Shown: positions 33,915-44,628 of the stretch, in pieces
Numbering within the stretch: the first letter of the stretch is position 1
How the letters are laid out: the number at the start of each line of letters is the position of its first letter
Source of the DNA: Alligator mississippiensis
Lineage: Eukaryota; Chordata; Crocodylia; Alligatoridae
Length of the DNA stretch: 64,000 bases
NCBI RefSeq assembly: GCF_030867095.1
Contig: NC_081835.1
Location: 16,810,501-16,874,500 of the forward strand
Direction of reading: 5' to 3'
Made by a program: the position numbers and the translations under genes
The notes under the pieces: generated by a model
The model's database searches: none
What the model was told of the DNA's origin: nothing
Seen by the model: the letters and a program-made list of their open reading frames with translations, nothing else

Positions 33915-34758
33915 TGCATTACTAGGCTGCAAGCAGATCTAGACAGGTTACAGGGGTGGGCCGATGAGAATAGGATGGGTTTCAACACTGACAAGTGCAG
34001 GGTGCTGCACCTGGGGAGGAGGAACCAGCGGCACACCTACAGGCTGGGGAACTCCCTTCTCGCCAGTGTCGAGGCAGAAAAGGGTCTTGGAGTCATTGTT
34101 GATGCCAAAATGAACATAAACTGACAAAGTGGGGACGCGGTCAGGAAGGCCAACCATACCTTGTCGTGCATCCACAGATGCATCTCAAGCAGGTCCAAGG
34201 AGGTGATCCTCCCCCTGTATGCGACACTGGTCAGGCCGCAGTTGGAGTACTGCGTCCAGTTCTGGGCGATGCACTTCAGGAGGGATGTGGCCAATATGGA
34301 GAGGGTCCAAAGGAGGGCCACCCGCATGATCAGGGGGCAGCAGGGCAGGTCCTACGAGGAGAGGCTGAGGGACCTGAACCTGTTCAGCCTCCAAAAGAGA
34401 AGGCTGAGAGGGGATCTAGTGGCAGTCTACAAACTAGTCAAGGGGGACCAGCAGGCATTGGGAGAGTCCCTGTTCCCCCGAGCTCTCCTGGGAGTTACAA
34501 GAAGCAATGGACACAAGCTAGCGGAGGGTAGTTTCAGGCTAGACAACAGGAGGCGCTACTTCACTGTCAGGGTGTCTAGGACCTGGAACCAACTTCCAAG
34601 GGAAGTGGTGCTGGCTCCTACCCTGGGGGTCTTTAAAAAAAGGCTGGATGAACATCAGGCCAGGGTCGTTTGACCCCAGTACTCTTTCCTGCCCATGGAA
34701 GGGGGTCGGACTAGATGATCTCTTCAGGTCCCTTCCGACCCTACCAACTATGAAACCA
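33915..34758 (+). mobile_element. CR1 LINE 3' fragment with one in-frame stop
   Basis: One frame runs from about 33915 to 34676 and encodes the post-palm region and C-terminus of CR1 ORF2: [30 protein letters not shown], then KEVILPLYATLVRPQLEYC, RVQRRATRMIRG, KRRLRGDLVAVYKL, SNGHKLAEGSFRLDNRR and a typical C-terminus. It is interrupted by a single TGA at 34122-34124 with no frameshift. The natural stop is TGA at 34674-34676, followed by the CR1 tail GGACTAGATGATCTC..CCCTACCAACTATGAAA. The catalytic FADD motif lies upstream of the truncation and is absent. 5' edge approximate. Confidence 0.93.
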
Positions 34759-35852
34759 CAGCATACAGCTCATTGTTGTTCACTATACACATAATCTTGG
34801 CCCTAATAAGTCTTCCCAACAATAGCATTTTCTGAAGGGAAAAACCACAAAACACTCCAAATAGTTCCTCAGCAGCTCTAATACTGCTGAGATCATGTAG
34901 TGACACAGATTAGCTACTACACCATCTAATGATTCTGAACAAGGCTATCTCTGCCCATTTCTACTTCAACTAGCATCATTAGTTGGTAGGCACTCCAGCA
35001 AAGGTATAACTTGAGGCTGGAAGCTAGCAAAGTTGGCATTAGGTCTTATTTTTTGACAGCAGTGCTAATGAGTTAGTATATCTGGACAGACCAACATTCA
35101 CAAAAATGCACAAAAAAAAAAAATTCACAAAATATCCAAAGATTCACAAATAGTTTAAATAACCTCTAAGCCACAGCCACGCACATCACCATGACCTGTG
35201 CTCTCAGTATATCAGGCCCAAGGCTCTCACCCATTGTTTTTTGTAGTCCCTCAATCTTCCTGCTAGCACAAAGTGTGCTGTGGGTAGTTCTTATGTACCA
35301 GGCAGTTACAACTCAGGTCTTCTGGATGCACACATGACTACCCAGTCGCCTTCATTAAGATCGGAGCTGTGATAATGACCTCCCAAGGAATTCAGACTGA
35401 TCACATGTTTAATAGGAAGAAAACCTTAAAGATGAAATTATGCAGATGAACATATTAGCTAATGATATCTTAAGTTCTATGAAGAGCCCTTGGGAATTAG
35501 AATTAACAGGAGAAACAGAATATGTGAAATGAAATCTCTCAATGTCACTTTGTGCTGAGCATTGAAAAACTACAGATTCAAGCTGAATGTAAACTTAGTG
35601 AATGCTTAAAGGGACACAAACAAGCTTGCACAATGGTCTAGACTAGCTAAACTGAGGTTTAAAATTCAGAAGCACTGTTTGCTTAGGGTGGCCTCATTTA
35701 ATTCCTTTCAGCTTCGAATCTTAAACTAGATTCACTGTTGTTTATCTCCGAGAATTTGGATCAAATTTTCTATAAACACATAGGCTAGGGACAGAAATGT
35801 CATATAAACTGGTATAAGTGATCAGAAACTGGTTCAAATCTGTAACACAACA
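34759..35852. other. 1.1 kb of unique-looking DNA
   Basis: A 13-A run lies near 35110. No gene or repeat recognised. Confidence 0.4.
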
Positions 35853-36360
35853 GGGACACATCCAGACGAGTGGGGACATGCAGTATACAGCACTGCACAT
35901 GGGTCTGCAGCGCCACACACTGCATATGCAGGCGCTCTCCACTTGCAGGCATTCTCCACCTGCTACTTTCCAGCGGGGGAGGGGTGGGGGTAATCCTGGG
36001 AGATCCTGGGATCAAAAAAAACCACATCTAAAAAAAGCAGGGCTGCGCATGTGGCAGCAGTGAGCACGTCCAAAACCAAAGCCTGGCTGGCTGGAGCCAC
36101 ACTTCAGCTGCCAGCCAGGCCCCTGCTGTAGGATCATAGCAGCTGCAGCCCCCGGAGGCCCCCAGGGCCCCAGGTAAGGCTGCTGGAACCAGCATAGTTG
36201 CTGACCCCAGCCTCCCCTAACCCACCCGGGGCAATGTGCCACATGCCACAGTGCACATGGCATGGGCATTCCCCAGGAACAAATAGCAGTGGCACAAGAT
36301 ATGCTGCTGGTACTTGTCCCTGGGGGAAACTCATGTTCCAGCTTGTGGAGATGCGCCCCA
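35853..36360. mobile_element. GC-rich MITE-like repeat, copy 2
   Basis: Left end GGGACACATCCAGACGAG and reversed right end GGGGCGCATCTCCACAAG form imperfect terminal inverted repeats. The region from about 36045 to 36345 aligns with 22320-22550. Contains CACTGCATATGCAGGCG (palindromic TGCATATGCA) and GGCTGGCTGG. Overlapping frames here are not genes. No clear target duplication. Confidence 0.55.
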
Positions 36361-38142
36361 GAAGTTCAGTGTACAGAAACTGCTTTCAAAATGGCCAAAA
36401 CCAGTTTAAGAGAAACCTGGAGGGCTGTAGTATCAGACTTAACTTATTTAGGTTAAATCAGTTTATTGAACTTCTGTCCCAGATCTTCTCCACATTCAAG
36501 TTAATTCACAGTCTCCCTGCATCCCAGGATGCCTTGCACCTCCCCTGCAAACCCCACTTCACAGGGTGGGAGAGCTAGCCTTGCTCATGCTGTCTGCTCC
36601 AGCAGAGCAGGGAGGCATGCTCTAGGATGCGCTGGCTGCTGGCCTGGGCCACTGCAGGCATGTGGCTGCATGTCCAGAATCAAAAGTGAATGTCTCTTCA
36701 CTTGCTTATCAGTTCAATATATTCAACTTAGACTAACCTGCAAAGACTGAATCAATTCAGCCTCTGGCATTTTGACTGTCTATACTTAGCTATAAGGGCA
36801 CCCTGCATGTCTCTGTGCACTCCCAGCTGAGATGTGGACATCACAGGTGCCTGTGTGTAGGGGGAGCAGAGACGTGCCGACTCTGGTGCATACATAATTT
36901 GACTAGTGCATATTAGTCAGGTGTGCCCGTATTGGAAAATCTGGTTAATTTCCCTTCTTATTTCTTGAGCGTTACTCTACGCCTTTTGTTTGAATTCACA
37001 GCCCTCTGCAGGGAATATTTAAATCTTCACCTGCCTCCTTTAAACATTAGTGTGTTACTGACATGTGATACTGGCTGGACAGTTTAGAGTCAAGTGAAAA
37101 CAGAACTATATAAAGCCAGATGAAATGGAGCCAATGACAGTGACCCGTTCTAACTTGTGCTAGTGATAGATCTGGGATACCATCAGAAAGCATGGGTGTG
37201 ATAAACAATAGGTTAGGAATGAATCACAATTTTGGGAGTGTTTGTAGCCAAAGGAGAGATTCAAAATGTCAAATCAGCAGGACTCTAGGACTGCTTCAAA
37301 GTTATCTTAAGGTTCATTAAACAAAGAAAAAAATTTTTTTTTAATTTGCTTTTAAGACTGGCACATCTGAGCCTGTAAGCAGGGACAAAAAAGTTGCTAA
37401 AGAGCATCATGTGATAGCTACTGTGTAGGAAGCAAATCCATCAGGCAGAGGAGATGGGTGATGGGTGCTTTCTTTCTGTGCTTCTGAGGCTGTTAAGAGC
37501 TTGCAAATCAATTTCTGCTCATCTTTAACACCAAGAAGGATTTTACTGTTACCAGACCATAGAAATAAAAGGTGAGAGAGGCTTGTTAGATTACCTAGTC
37601 TATCTCCTAGCTCATGGGCAAAACGTTTTAACTGCTCAACAGACGTATTTTTTTTTACATCAGACTATTAGGGACATGGGCCTTGTGACATCAGCAGGTT
37701 ACCGCAGACCACATTGGACCATCTTACACTAATCAAGCAGAACCAGAGTTGGTAGGACACTTGGCACTTAAGAAGGTTGTTGAGGGAGGGAGAGAAAATA
37801 AGGTGATGGCGATCTGGTATAGTGAAAATGCTCATATTTATAAGAGCAATGTCTAATAAAACCATACATGTCATGGTGACCCATTCAAGGGAAAGATACA
37901 GACAGTTCACTTAGTGCAGCAATGGGATTGGGAACATCCATTAGGGACCAATCTGGAGTATATGTGCATATATACATGGCTTCCACCTCTGTAATATATG
38001 AGTGCCCCAACATAACTTTAATATTACCTTCATTGGGAATAGAATCAGGCCCTAAATACTTCAAAGCAATTTAGAGGCTGTTATGACCTACAGCAGGATA
38101 AAATATACAAGGTTTGGACTTTGTTTGTTGACAAATTGGCCT
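36361..38142. other. 1.8 kb of unique-looking DNA
   Basis: A segment near 37570-37620 (GGTGAGAGAGGCTTGTTAGA.., CTAGTCTATCTCC) could be a very old CR1 tail. Otherwise nothing recognised. Confidence 0.35.
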
Positions 38143-38285
38143 TCAGCCACTGCAGCCCAATGGAAAGGGCACTGTGCTGGGGGTCAGGCAATCTAGATTG
38201 TACCCTTGGACATGCCGTTTGACCTAGACTCCTTTCAGCCTTCTGAACCACAGTTACCCTGCTCACAATAACAGATCATAACTTC
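38143..38285 (+). repeat. MIR-type SINE fragment with a short tandem duplication at its edge
   Basis: AGCCCAATGGAAAGGGCACT, GGGGGTCAGGCAATCTAG and CCGTTTGACCTAGACTCCTTTCAGCC-like blocks occur in sense MIR order. Just downstream AAAGCTCAGTGGATGGAAAGT is repeated twice (38296-38341). Confidence 0.55.
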
Positions 38286-38341
38286 TATCTGGCAAAGCTC
38301 AGTGGATGGAAAGTTTGGTAAAGCTCAGTGGATGGAAAGTG

Positions 38342-41300
38342 CTGCATCAGTGGTAAATAGTCTCATTACATTAATGATGTATATGACAAACCCTCCCAGG
38401 GTGCATAGGAGCATGGATAAAGGCCTAATCACCCCAACTGCAAAGAACCTTCTGGCGGGTGGCTAAGCAATCTTGAATACATTTTTGAGTGCTCATAACC
38501 TTGTACCACCCTATGCTAAGCAAAGAGAATCCCCCCTGAAGTAAGAAGCTGACAACATCATTAGAATGCCAAGTAGTGAGAAAATGAGGTCTGATCCGAG
38601 ATACGGTAATTAGGTCATGGAAGTACCCTGCATGTCATTAAGCGAGCACCAGGAAACACATACAGTAGGGGACAGAGATCGTGGAGAAAGTAAATGTAGT
38701 ATTAAGAGTACATGAATTTTAAGCGTGAAAAAACCAAAACTGTCATCCTTGTAGGTAAACCGTTTATGATACTGTTTGCTTAGACTAATTTTCATCTGTC
38801 ACATGATGCAAAATGATAGCCAGGAGAACAGATGATCAATTAGAGGAGAAAACCATCTGGTTGCTAAACTGTCTGTGGCCCAACAATGCAACTTAAACCT
38901 ATCTGTTGCTACCAGCTGAGCCTAAAGAAATCATCTACTAGCAAATGCAGTAGATGCACTTACCTCATTTGACAGCTCTTATATCAGTTAGGACATAAAA
39001 TAAAGCATTTTTCCTAAATGTGGTGCTGGACCAGGGCTGGAACTTCATATCTACATCCAAATTTCCCTAAAGTTCAAGAATACTTAGACTTAGGATTTGA
39101 GTCTATTCAGAATATACTGAAGAGTTAGTGTATGCAGAGTGCAGAGAGAGATCTAGTTTAGGGAATTAACTTTCCCAGACTGGTAGAAAAGGGATGCTGG
39201 AAGGTAGGGTTTTAATTCAGAGTTATGTAGAGTTAATACCTACAGTATTTGTTTAAGGACAGAGAGGAAGAATTGCTATGGTAATTTAAGATAGGTCAGA
39301 AGATCATTTTGACCCAGAAATGGATTTTTATTAATCTACTGATGGAAACAAGGAACAAACAAAGACGAAGAATTGGTACAGTCATCCTTGCATGGATAAA
39401 AAATGCATAGTAACAATATCTTCAAGGATTGCTGTGAATTAGTATGATAATTGAAAAATCTAATCACTCAGAAGAGTTACATATCTCTGTAGAAGCCACT
39501 CTGGGTATCTGGTTAGACACTGATTGATGATTTTTTGTCCATATCTTGGACAGCTTTTTCTCTGAAAAACCTTATATCCAAAATTTGTTTTTGGGACTTT
39601 TTTTTGAAATAGGAGACTTTTGAGGTCTTTTCTCATGCACATCCCCACCACAGATAGGCCATAGGAAAATTAGGAAACCCAATCCAGGAGCCAGAAAGGC
39701 CAAACCAGGTAATTTCTAATATGTAAGTTCTTAGACTCCTGTCACCCCTTCCCCTCACACTTATTTCATTCCTATTTTGTTCCTGTTCTATCCTACCCTT
39801 CTTTGTACAATCTGTCTAATCAACTTGTCTTCATTACACCTTTGCTGTAATCAGCAAAGAAGGTTGAAATAGTATGAACAGCTCTGTCTTAAGCTTAAAG
39901 GAAATGGGTGGAAGCCTATCAAGGCATACTAGTCATATATCATCCCAAACTGGAGAAGTGGCTGGGATCTAAAGACTTAGTGACACGGTAACGTAACTTG
40001 CCTGTAGCCTACCAAGGAATGCAGAAAGTATTGATACCTCCCCTGTGCATCTTTCCAAAGTGTTTCTAAAAAAAGGCTTATAAATTGGTTGTTGAGCCAA
40101 TATTCAACGGCTACCCAACTTTTCCAACTAACCATTCAACATGCTGACCATTCTGCGTTTAAAGAGCAACTTTAAAAAGGGACTGGAAGAGGTGATTTTA
40201 CAGGTACCGCTATTGCCAGCAGCAGTGTTGCCTTCACAGGTGCATTCAAAGTTCAGACTAGTCATGAATAACAACTATAAATGGGAATTAGGTACATTCC
40301 TTTCTGAGCACTTAGAAATTGGCAATCAAAGCTCCATGTAATAACAAAAGTATTAAGCCTGCAGGATGTGGCGGTAAAATGATGCTCTTTTCTGAGACAG
40401 GGATGATTTTAGTGGAAGGCATGATAATTGCATTTGGTGAGACCACTTACTGGTATTAAAAAAGAGGTAGCTTGGCACATTCTAGTCCTCAATGGGCAGG
40501 GAAAGGAAGGGAAGTGGACAGGGCTGGGAAAGAGAGAAGGATACATTGGAGGAGATAGGGAAGAAGGGGCGATAGTCATATGAAATACACGTGGTCTGCT
40601 TGGAGAACACACTTCTACAGAACCTGAAAGGACATCCAAGACTATGCTGTCTTTCTGTTCCCCTGCTATGAACAAATACCTTTGAAATATGCTGATAAAT
40701 GCACTACCCTCTATTGCTCGTCCATATATATACAGTGACAACCTTCATTGAGCTATCAGTTCCTCCATTGACACAAGTGTCAAAGGCTTGTGTGATGGAT
40801 CTAGAGATTCTCCAGGCCTACTAATGAATACATGGGTCACTTGGTCCCACATAATAGCATTTTGGAGTGTTTATCCAGTGTGGTTCTTTAAAAAGCCTAG
40901 CAAGCCTAGCATTCAAAGGTTAGGAAATGTCAGAGTTGGTTATATGCAGAGTCTTAATACAGCCTCCTTTTGCATTTGTGATCTTTAATTATGTGCTCAA
41001 ATAGTGTTTTTCCATAGGACCCCTGACTCCTTCCTGTGTACCAGGTGGATTTGCCCTGGATATTAATTAGGCATGTATAATAATGGGGGTAGTTACCCTG
41101 CCTCTTTTGTTACACGAGTTGAAGTGTGAATGAATAAGGCAGGGGTCTGCAGCAAGATAAAAGATAATCCCATAGTTAAGGAAATTGAATTCTTCCCCTT
41201 CCCTCTGACAGAGTTTGTGTGTGAAGCTAGGCAAATCAGTAAACCACTCTTTTAATAAGTCATCATAAATTTTCTGGAGATCCAATATAAGACCTGAGGA

Positions 41301-41563
41301 TTTGGCTTGTAAGAGCGTTTATCATTCTTCGTTTAAAGAGCAAGAGACTGGAAAATGTGTTCACTGTATTTTACAACCACCACTACTGCCAGCAGCACAG
41401 CCACAACTGAAATCAATGTGAGCTGGGCTGTAAACATATAAAGTGCTGAGACAAAGTATTCTGAAAAATCAGGTTAAAGTTATCTCAGGTTGGATGGTCA
41501 GAATTATCAGAAACCTTTGGATTCCATATCTGGGTTTCAGCCCCCCACTTCAGTTACAGGAGT
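38342..41563. other. 3.2 kb of unique-looking DNA
   Basis: A+T-rich; none of the short frames shows a recognisable domain. No repeat recognised. Confidence 0.4.
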
Positions 41564-41564
41564 G

Positions 41565-41660
41565 CTGTTACCTCTATTTTACACACAGGAATGTTGTGAA
41601 GATTAATTACTTAATGTTTGTGAAGCACTTGGATCCTATCCTGATGAATGTCATAGGAAA
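41565..41660 (+). repeat. MIR-type SINE 3' portion
   Basis: GCTGTTACCTCTATTTTACAC, GGAATGTTGTGAAGATTAATT and AATGTTTGTGAAGCACTTGG occur in the order of the MIR 3' region. The 5' portion is not visible. Confidence 0.55.
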
Positions 41661-41750
41661 ACCCATGAGGAAATGAATAATTCTACCTTCAGAGCAGGCT
41701 TTTGAACAGCATGCAGTAGCTAAAGTGACAAAGCTGCGCACTGAACAACG

Positions 41751-42930
41751 ATTTCATAGACATTAGGGTTGGAAGAGACCTTGGAAGGCTGAGTCCATCC
41801 CCTGCCCCAGGGGCAGGAAGTCAGCTGTGGTCAAAAGATTCCAGTAAGATAGACATCCAAATATTTCTGAAAAGAGTCCACCTCTGAAGGCAGTCTATTC
41901 CAGGCCTTGGGGGCTCGGATAGTAAAGAAGTTTTCCTTATGTCCAGCCTGAAACAGTCTTGGAAGAGTTTGTGACCGTCTGACCTTGTCATCCCTTGGGG
42001 GAACAGGCGTTCCCCCAGATCCTGATGTACACCCCTAATATACCAGGTCCCCCCTGAGCCTGTGCTCTTCCAGGCTGAAGAGTCCCATGGCTCTCACCCT
42101 CTCATCATAGGGCCTGTTTTCCTGCTCTCTGATCATGCACATGGCTTTCCTCTGGACTCTCTAAAGTTTTTCCACATCCTTTTTGAATTGTGGAGCCCAG
42201 AATTGGATGCAGTACTCCAGCTGCGGCCTCACCAAGGCTGAGTACAAGGGGAGGATGACATCCTGGGATTTGCTTGAGAAGCATCTATGGATGCAAGCCA
42301 GAGTTTTGCTTGCTTTACCAGCTGAGACATTGCACTGGTGGCTCGTAGTCATCTTGTGGTGAGTCATGACCCCCAAGTCCCTTACAACCATGGTGCTAGC
42401 AAGTGTAGCACTGCCGAGCCTATACATGTGCTGTGGGTCCGTCCCCCCGCAAGCCCGAGGTGGAGTACCTTGCATTTTTCGGTGTTGAATGTCCAGGTTT
42501 TCATCCACCCATTTTCTGAGCCTGTTGAGGATAGCCTGGATCACCAGCCTATCCTCAGGCGTGGACGCTTTACCCCAAAGTTTAGTGTCATTGGTGAACA
42601 TGGCCAGTCCGCTTCTGACACCAATATCTACATTGTTAATAAAGACGTTAAAGAGTATAGCCCCAAGGACAGAGCCTTGGGGGACCCCACTGATCACGGT
42701 GCACAACAATGATTTACTTCCATCAATTACCACTCTCTGGGTCTGACCTTGGAGCCAATTCCCCAACCATTGGACTGTGGTGTAGCTGAGGCTGCCGATT
42801 TTTCCATGAGGAGATCATGGGACACCAGATCAAAGGCTTTTTTAAAGTCAAGATATATGATGTCAATCTCTTCTCCTTTGTCCAGGTGATATGTCACCTG
42901 GTCATAGGAGATGAATGATGATACAATCAA
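41751..42930 (-). mobile_element. CR1 LINE with partial reverse transcriptase, catalytic motif lost
   Basis: Minus strand, 5' truncated. It encodes in order SYDQVTYHLDKGEE, the palm A motif IYLDFKKAFD (27 codon bases at 42829-42855), GNWLQGQTQRVVIDGS, the [10 protein letters not shown] block, FNVFIN, then the C motif, and downstream RPQLEYCIQFWAPQFKKD. The C motif reads FTND (42587-42598) where the family has FADD, so one metal-binding Asp is Asn. A frame change separates the A-motif frame from the rest near 42750, and further lesions lie downstream of about 42161. The 3' end carries the TTTCATAGACATTAGGGTTGG tail. Confidence 0.93.
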
Positions 42931-43475
42931 ATATTAAACAATATTAATTGAACACAGTCCATCTTGTGCAATGAGTAGGGTAAGGGTCACGTTGAAAAAA
43001 CAACATGTAATCACTTAATTAAAAGACAATGCTGGGACTTCATTCAGCCCCCCCGTGCTCCTACAAACTGTAGCTTTCATACAAGTTACCTTCATTCTAG
43101 CACTTCCCAGTTCTGAAATGCTTGACTTTGTAACCTCAATAATATTTCTTTAATATAATTGCTCTGCGCATAATCTATCTGCATAAAATGAATAAGTAGC
43201 GACGGCAAATGAGTTTCAGAACTGGACCAATACTCCCTCAACTTCAAAGGCATTTGGATCTGGGGCTTCGGTTTGCCTCATTTTTGAGAAGGCCAACAGA
43301 CACAACTATGGGATTGGGTCCAAATTTTCTCAGATTTTAGGGAAGCTCAAAACTATATTTGATTTTGGGGCCATCTTTATTATTTTTTATATATAAAGAT
43401 GTCTATATAACCTTCACCTTTGCAGTCTGTTGTTAAACCAGCAGACATTAGATTCTGCCCTGTCTGGGTAGATGA
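42931..43475. other. Unique-looking DNA
   Basis: No gene or repeat recognised. Confidence 0.4.
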
Positions 43476-43716
43476 CAGTGGGCATGTCTACACAAGGCAC
43501 TAACTGTATAGTGGTTACTGGGCATTTACTTAGCACTTGATTATACAAACAGTCACTGAGCAGTAGTGCTGGTGAACACTTTTTTAGTAACGCTACTGCG
43601 CAGTAGCCTAATAATACTGTGCAGTAGCTTATTAGCACTCTTGGTGCTGTGACGTGCTACTGTGCAGTATCAGTCAGTTAGTGCACAGTTAGCATCTTGT
43701 GTAGACGTGCCCACTG
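43476..43716. mobile_element. MITE with 21-bp terminal inverted repeats
   Basis: CAGTGGGCATGTCTACACAA at the left and CAGTGGGCACGTCTACACAA reversed from the right differ at one base in 20. Internal ACTGCGCAGTAGC and ACTGTGCAGTAGC motifs and a TTGATTATACAA core relate it to 9146-9378. Flanking bases do not form an obvious target duplication whether the end is placed at CAGT or at GGGC. Confidence 0.75.
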
Positions 43717-43931
43717 TATGGTAACTTCACAGAAGTGGCACAAGAGCCTGAAAGTAAGCTTAAGTCTTCCCAAGGAACTTGGATAACTCAGAAAAGAACG
43801 TGCATTCCTCAATGGGAAGCTGTAGCCAGGACACAGGAAGCAGAAGTAATGATACTGGTATTCTGAGTGACCATCCCAGCAGGTTCAACTTAGTGTAATG
43901 GAGAAAGTGGAAAATTAAACTTATTTCAGAG

Positions 43932-44620
43932 CAGGAGTCAGCAACCTTTAAAGACTGTGGGCCAGATTGACCCAGTTCAGGTTGGAGGCAGATTGGAGGG
44001 TGACTGCTAGGACCCACCAGCCACTGCTGCCAGTATGGGGAATGCATCTACTGCTGGTACGGGGAAAGCGCCCACTGTTGCCATTTTCCCCTGCACAGGG
44101 AAAATGCCTGCCATTTCTGCTCTTCCTTGCCCCTGCTGCTGTTCCTGTTCCCTGTGCTGTCACAGGGAAAGCAACTACTGCTGTAAGTGCCAACTCCGTG
44201 GGTACTCCAGGGCTCAAGCACCCACTGAAAAAAATTAGCAGGTGCTCAGCACTCACGAGCCACAGTCATTTTAGTTTTATGTGACACATGTTAGATCTGT
44301 TAAGTTAAAAACTGTCCTGAAACCAAGCTTGTACAAGCTGGTACCAGAAGGTGGCAAAAGCGCATTACGTGGCCACGCAGGAAGGCAGAATCAAACCACT
44401 GCAATTCATGGTGAAGTAGTGAATGTGAGTAGGGCCGGAGGTAGGGCCAAGGCACCCACTGGCAAAAACCAAAGTCAGTGCCTATGATTACTGCTGAAGC
44501 CTTCTGGTTCCACATGCCCCATGCCCGTGGGCTGGACCAAAAAGCTGCACAGGCCAGCTCCAGCCAATGGCTACCACTGACCCCAGTCAGCCCACGGTGG
44601 CCCATAGGTAGCAACCCCTG
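43932..44620. mobile_element. hAT element carrying a nested hAT
   Basis: Left end CAGGAGTCAGCAACC and reversed right end CAGGGGTTGCTACC match at most positions, followed by GTGGGCCAG and ATGGGCCACC. Flanks TTTCAGAG (43924-43931) and TTTTGGAG (44621-44628) match 6 of 8. Without the nested element at 44184-44488 (and one copy of its duplication) it is about 376 bp. GC-rich, with CTGCTG and CAGGGAAA motifs inside. Confidence 0.78.
44184..44488. mobile_element. Nested hAT-type MITE with perfect target duplication
   Basis: TACTGCTG occurs exactly at 44176-44183 and 44489-44496. The insert begins TAAGTGCCAACTCCGTGGGT and, from the right on the other strand, ATCATAGGCACTGACTTTGG. The GTGCCAACTCCGTGGGT..CTCCAGGGCTCAAGCACCC order is a familiar sauropsid repeat. 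End sequences are only moderately complementary, but the exact 8-bp duplication supports a single insertion. Confidence 0.75.
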
Positions 44621-44628
44621 TTTTGGAG

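Noticed and set aside
37565..37625. Very old CR1 3' tail
   Set aside because: Only a loose motif resemblance (CTAGTCTATCTCC); too diverged to annotate as an element.
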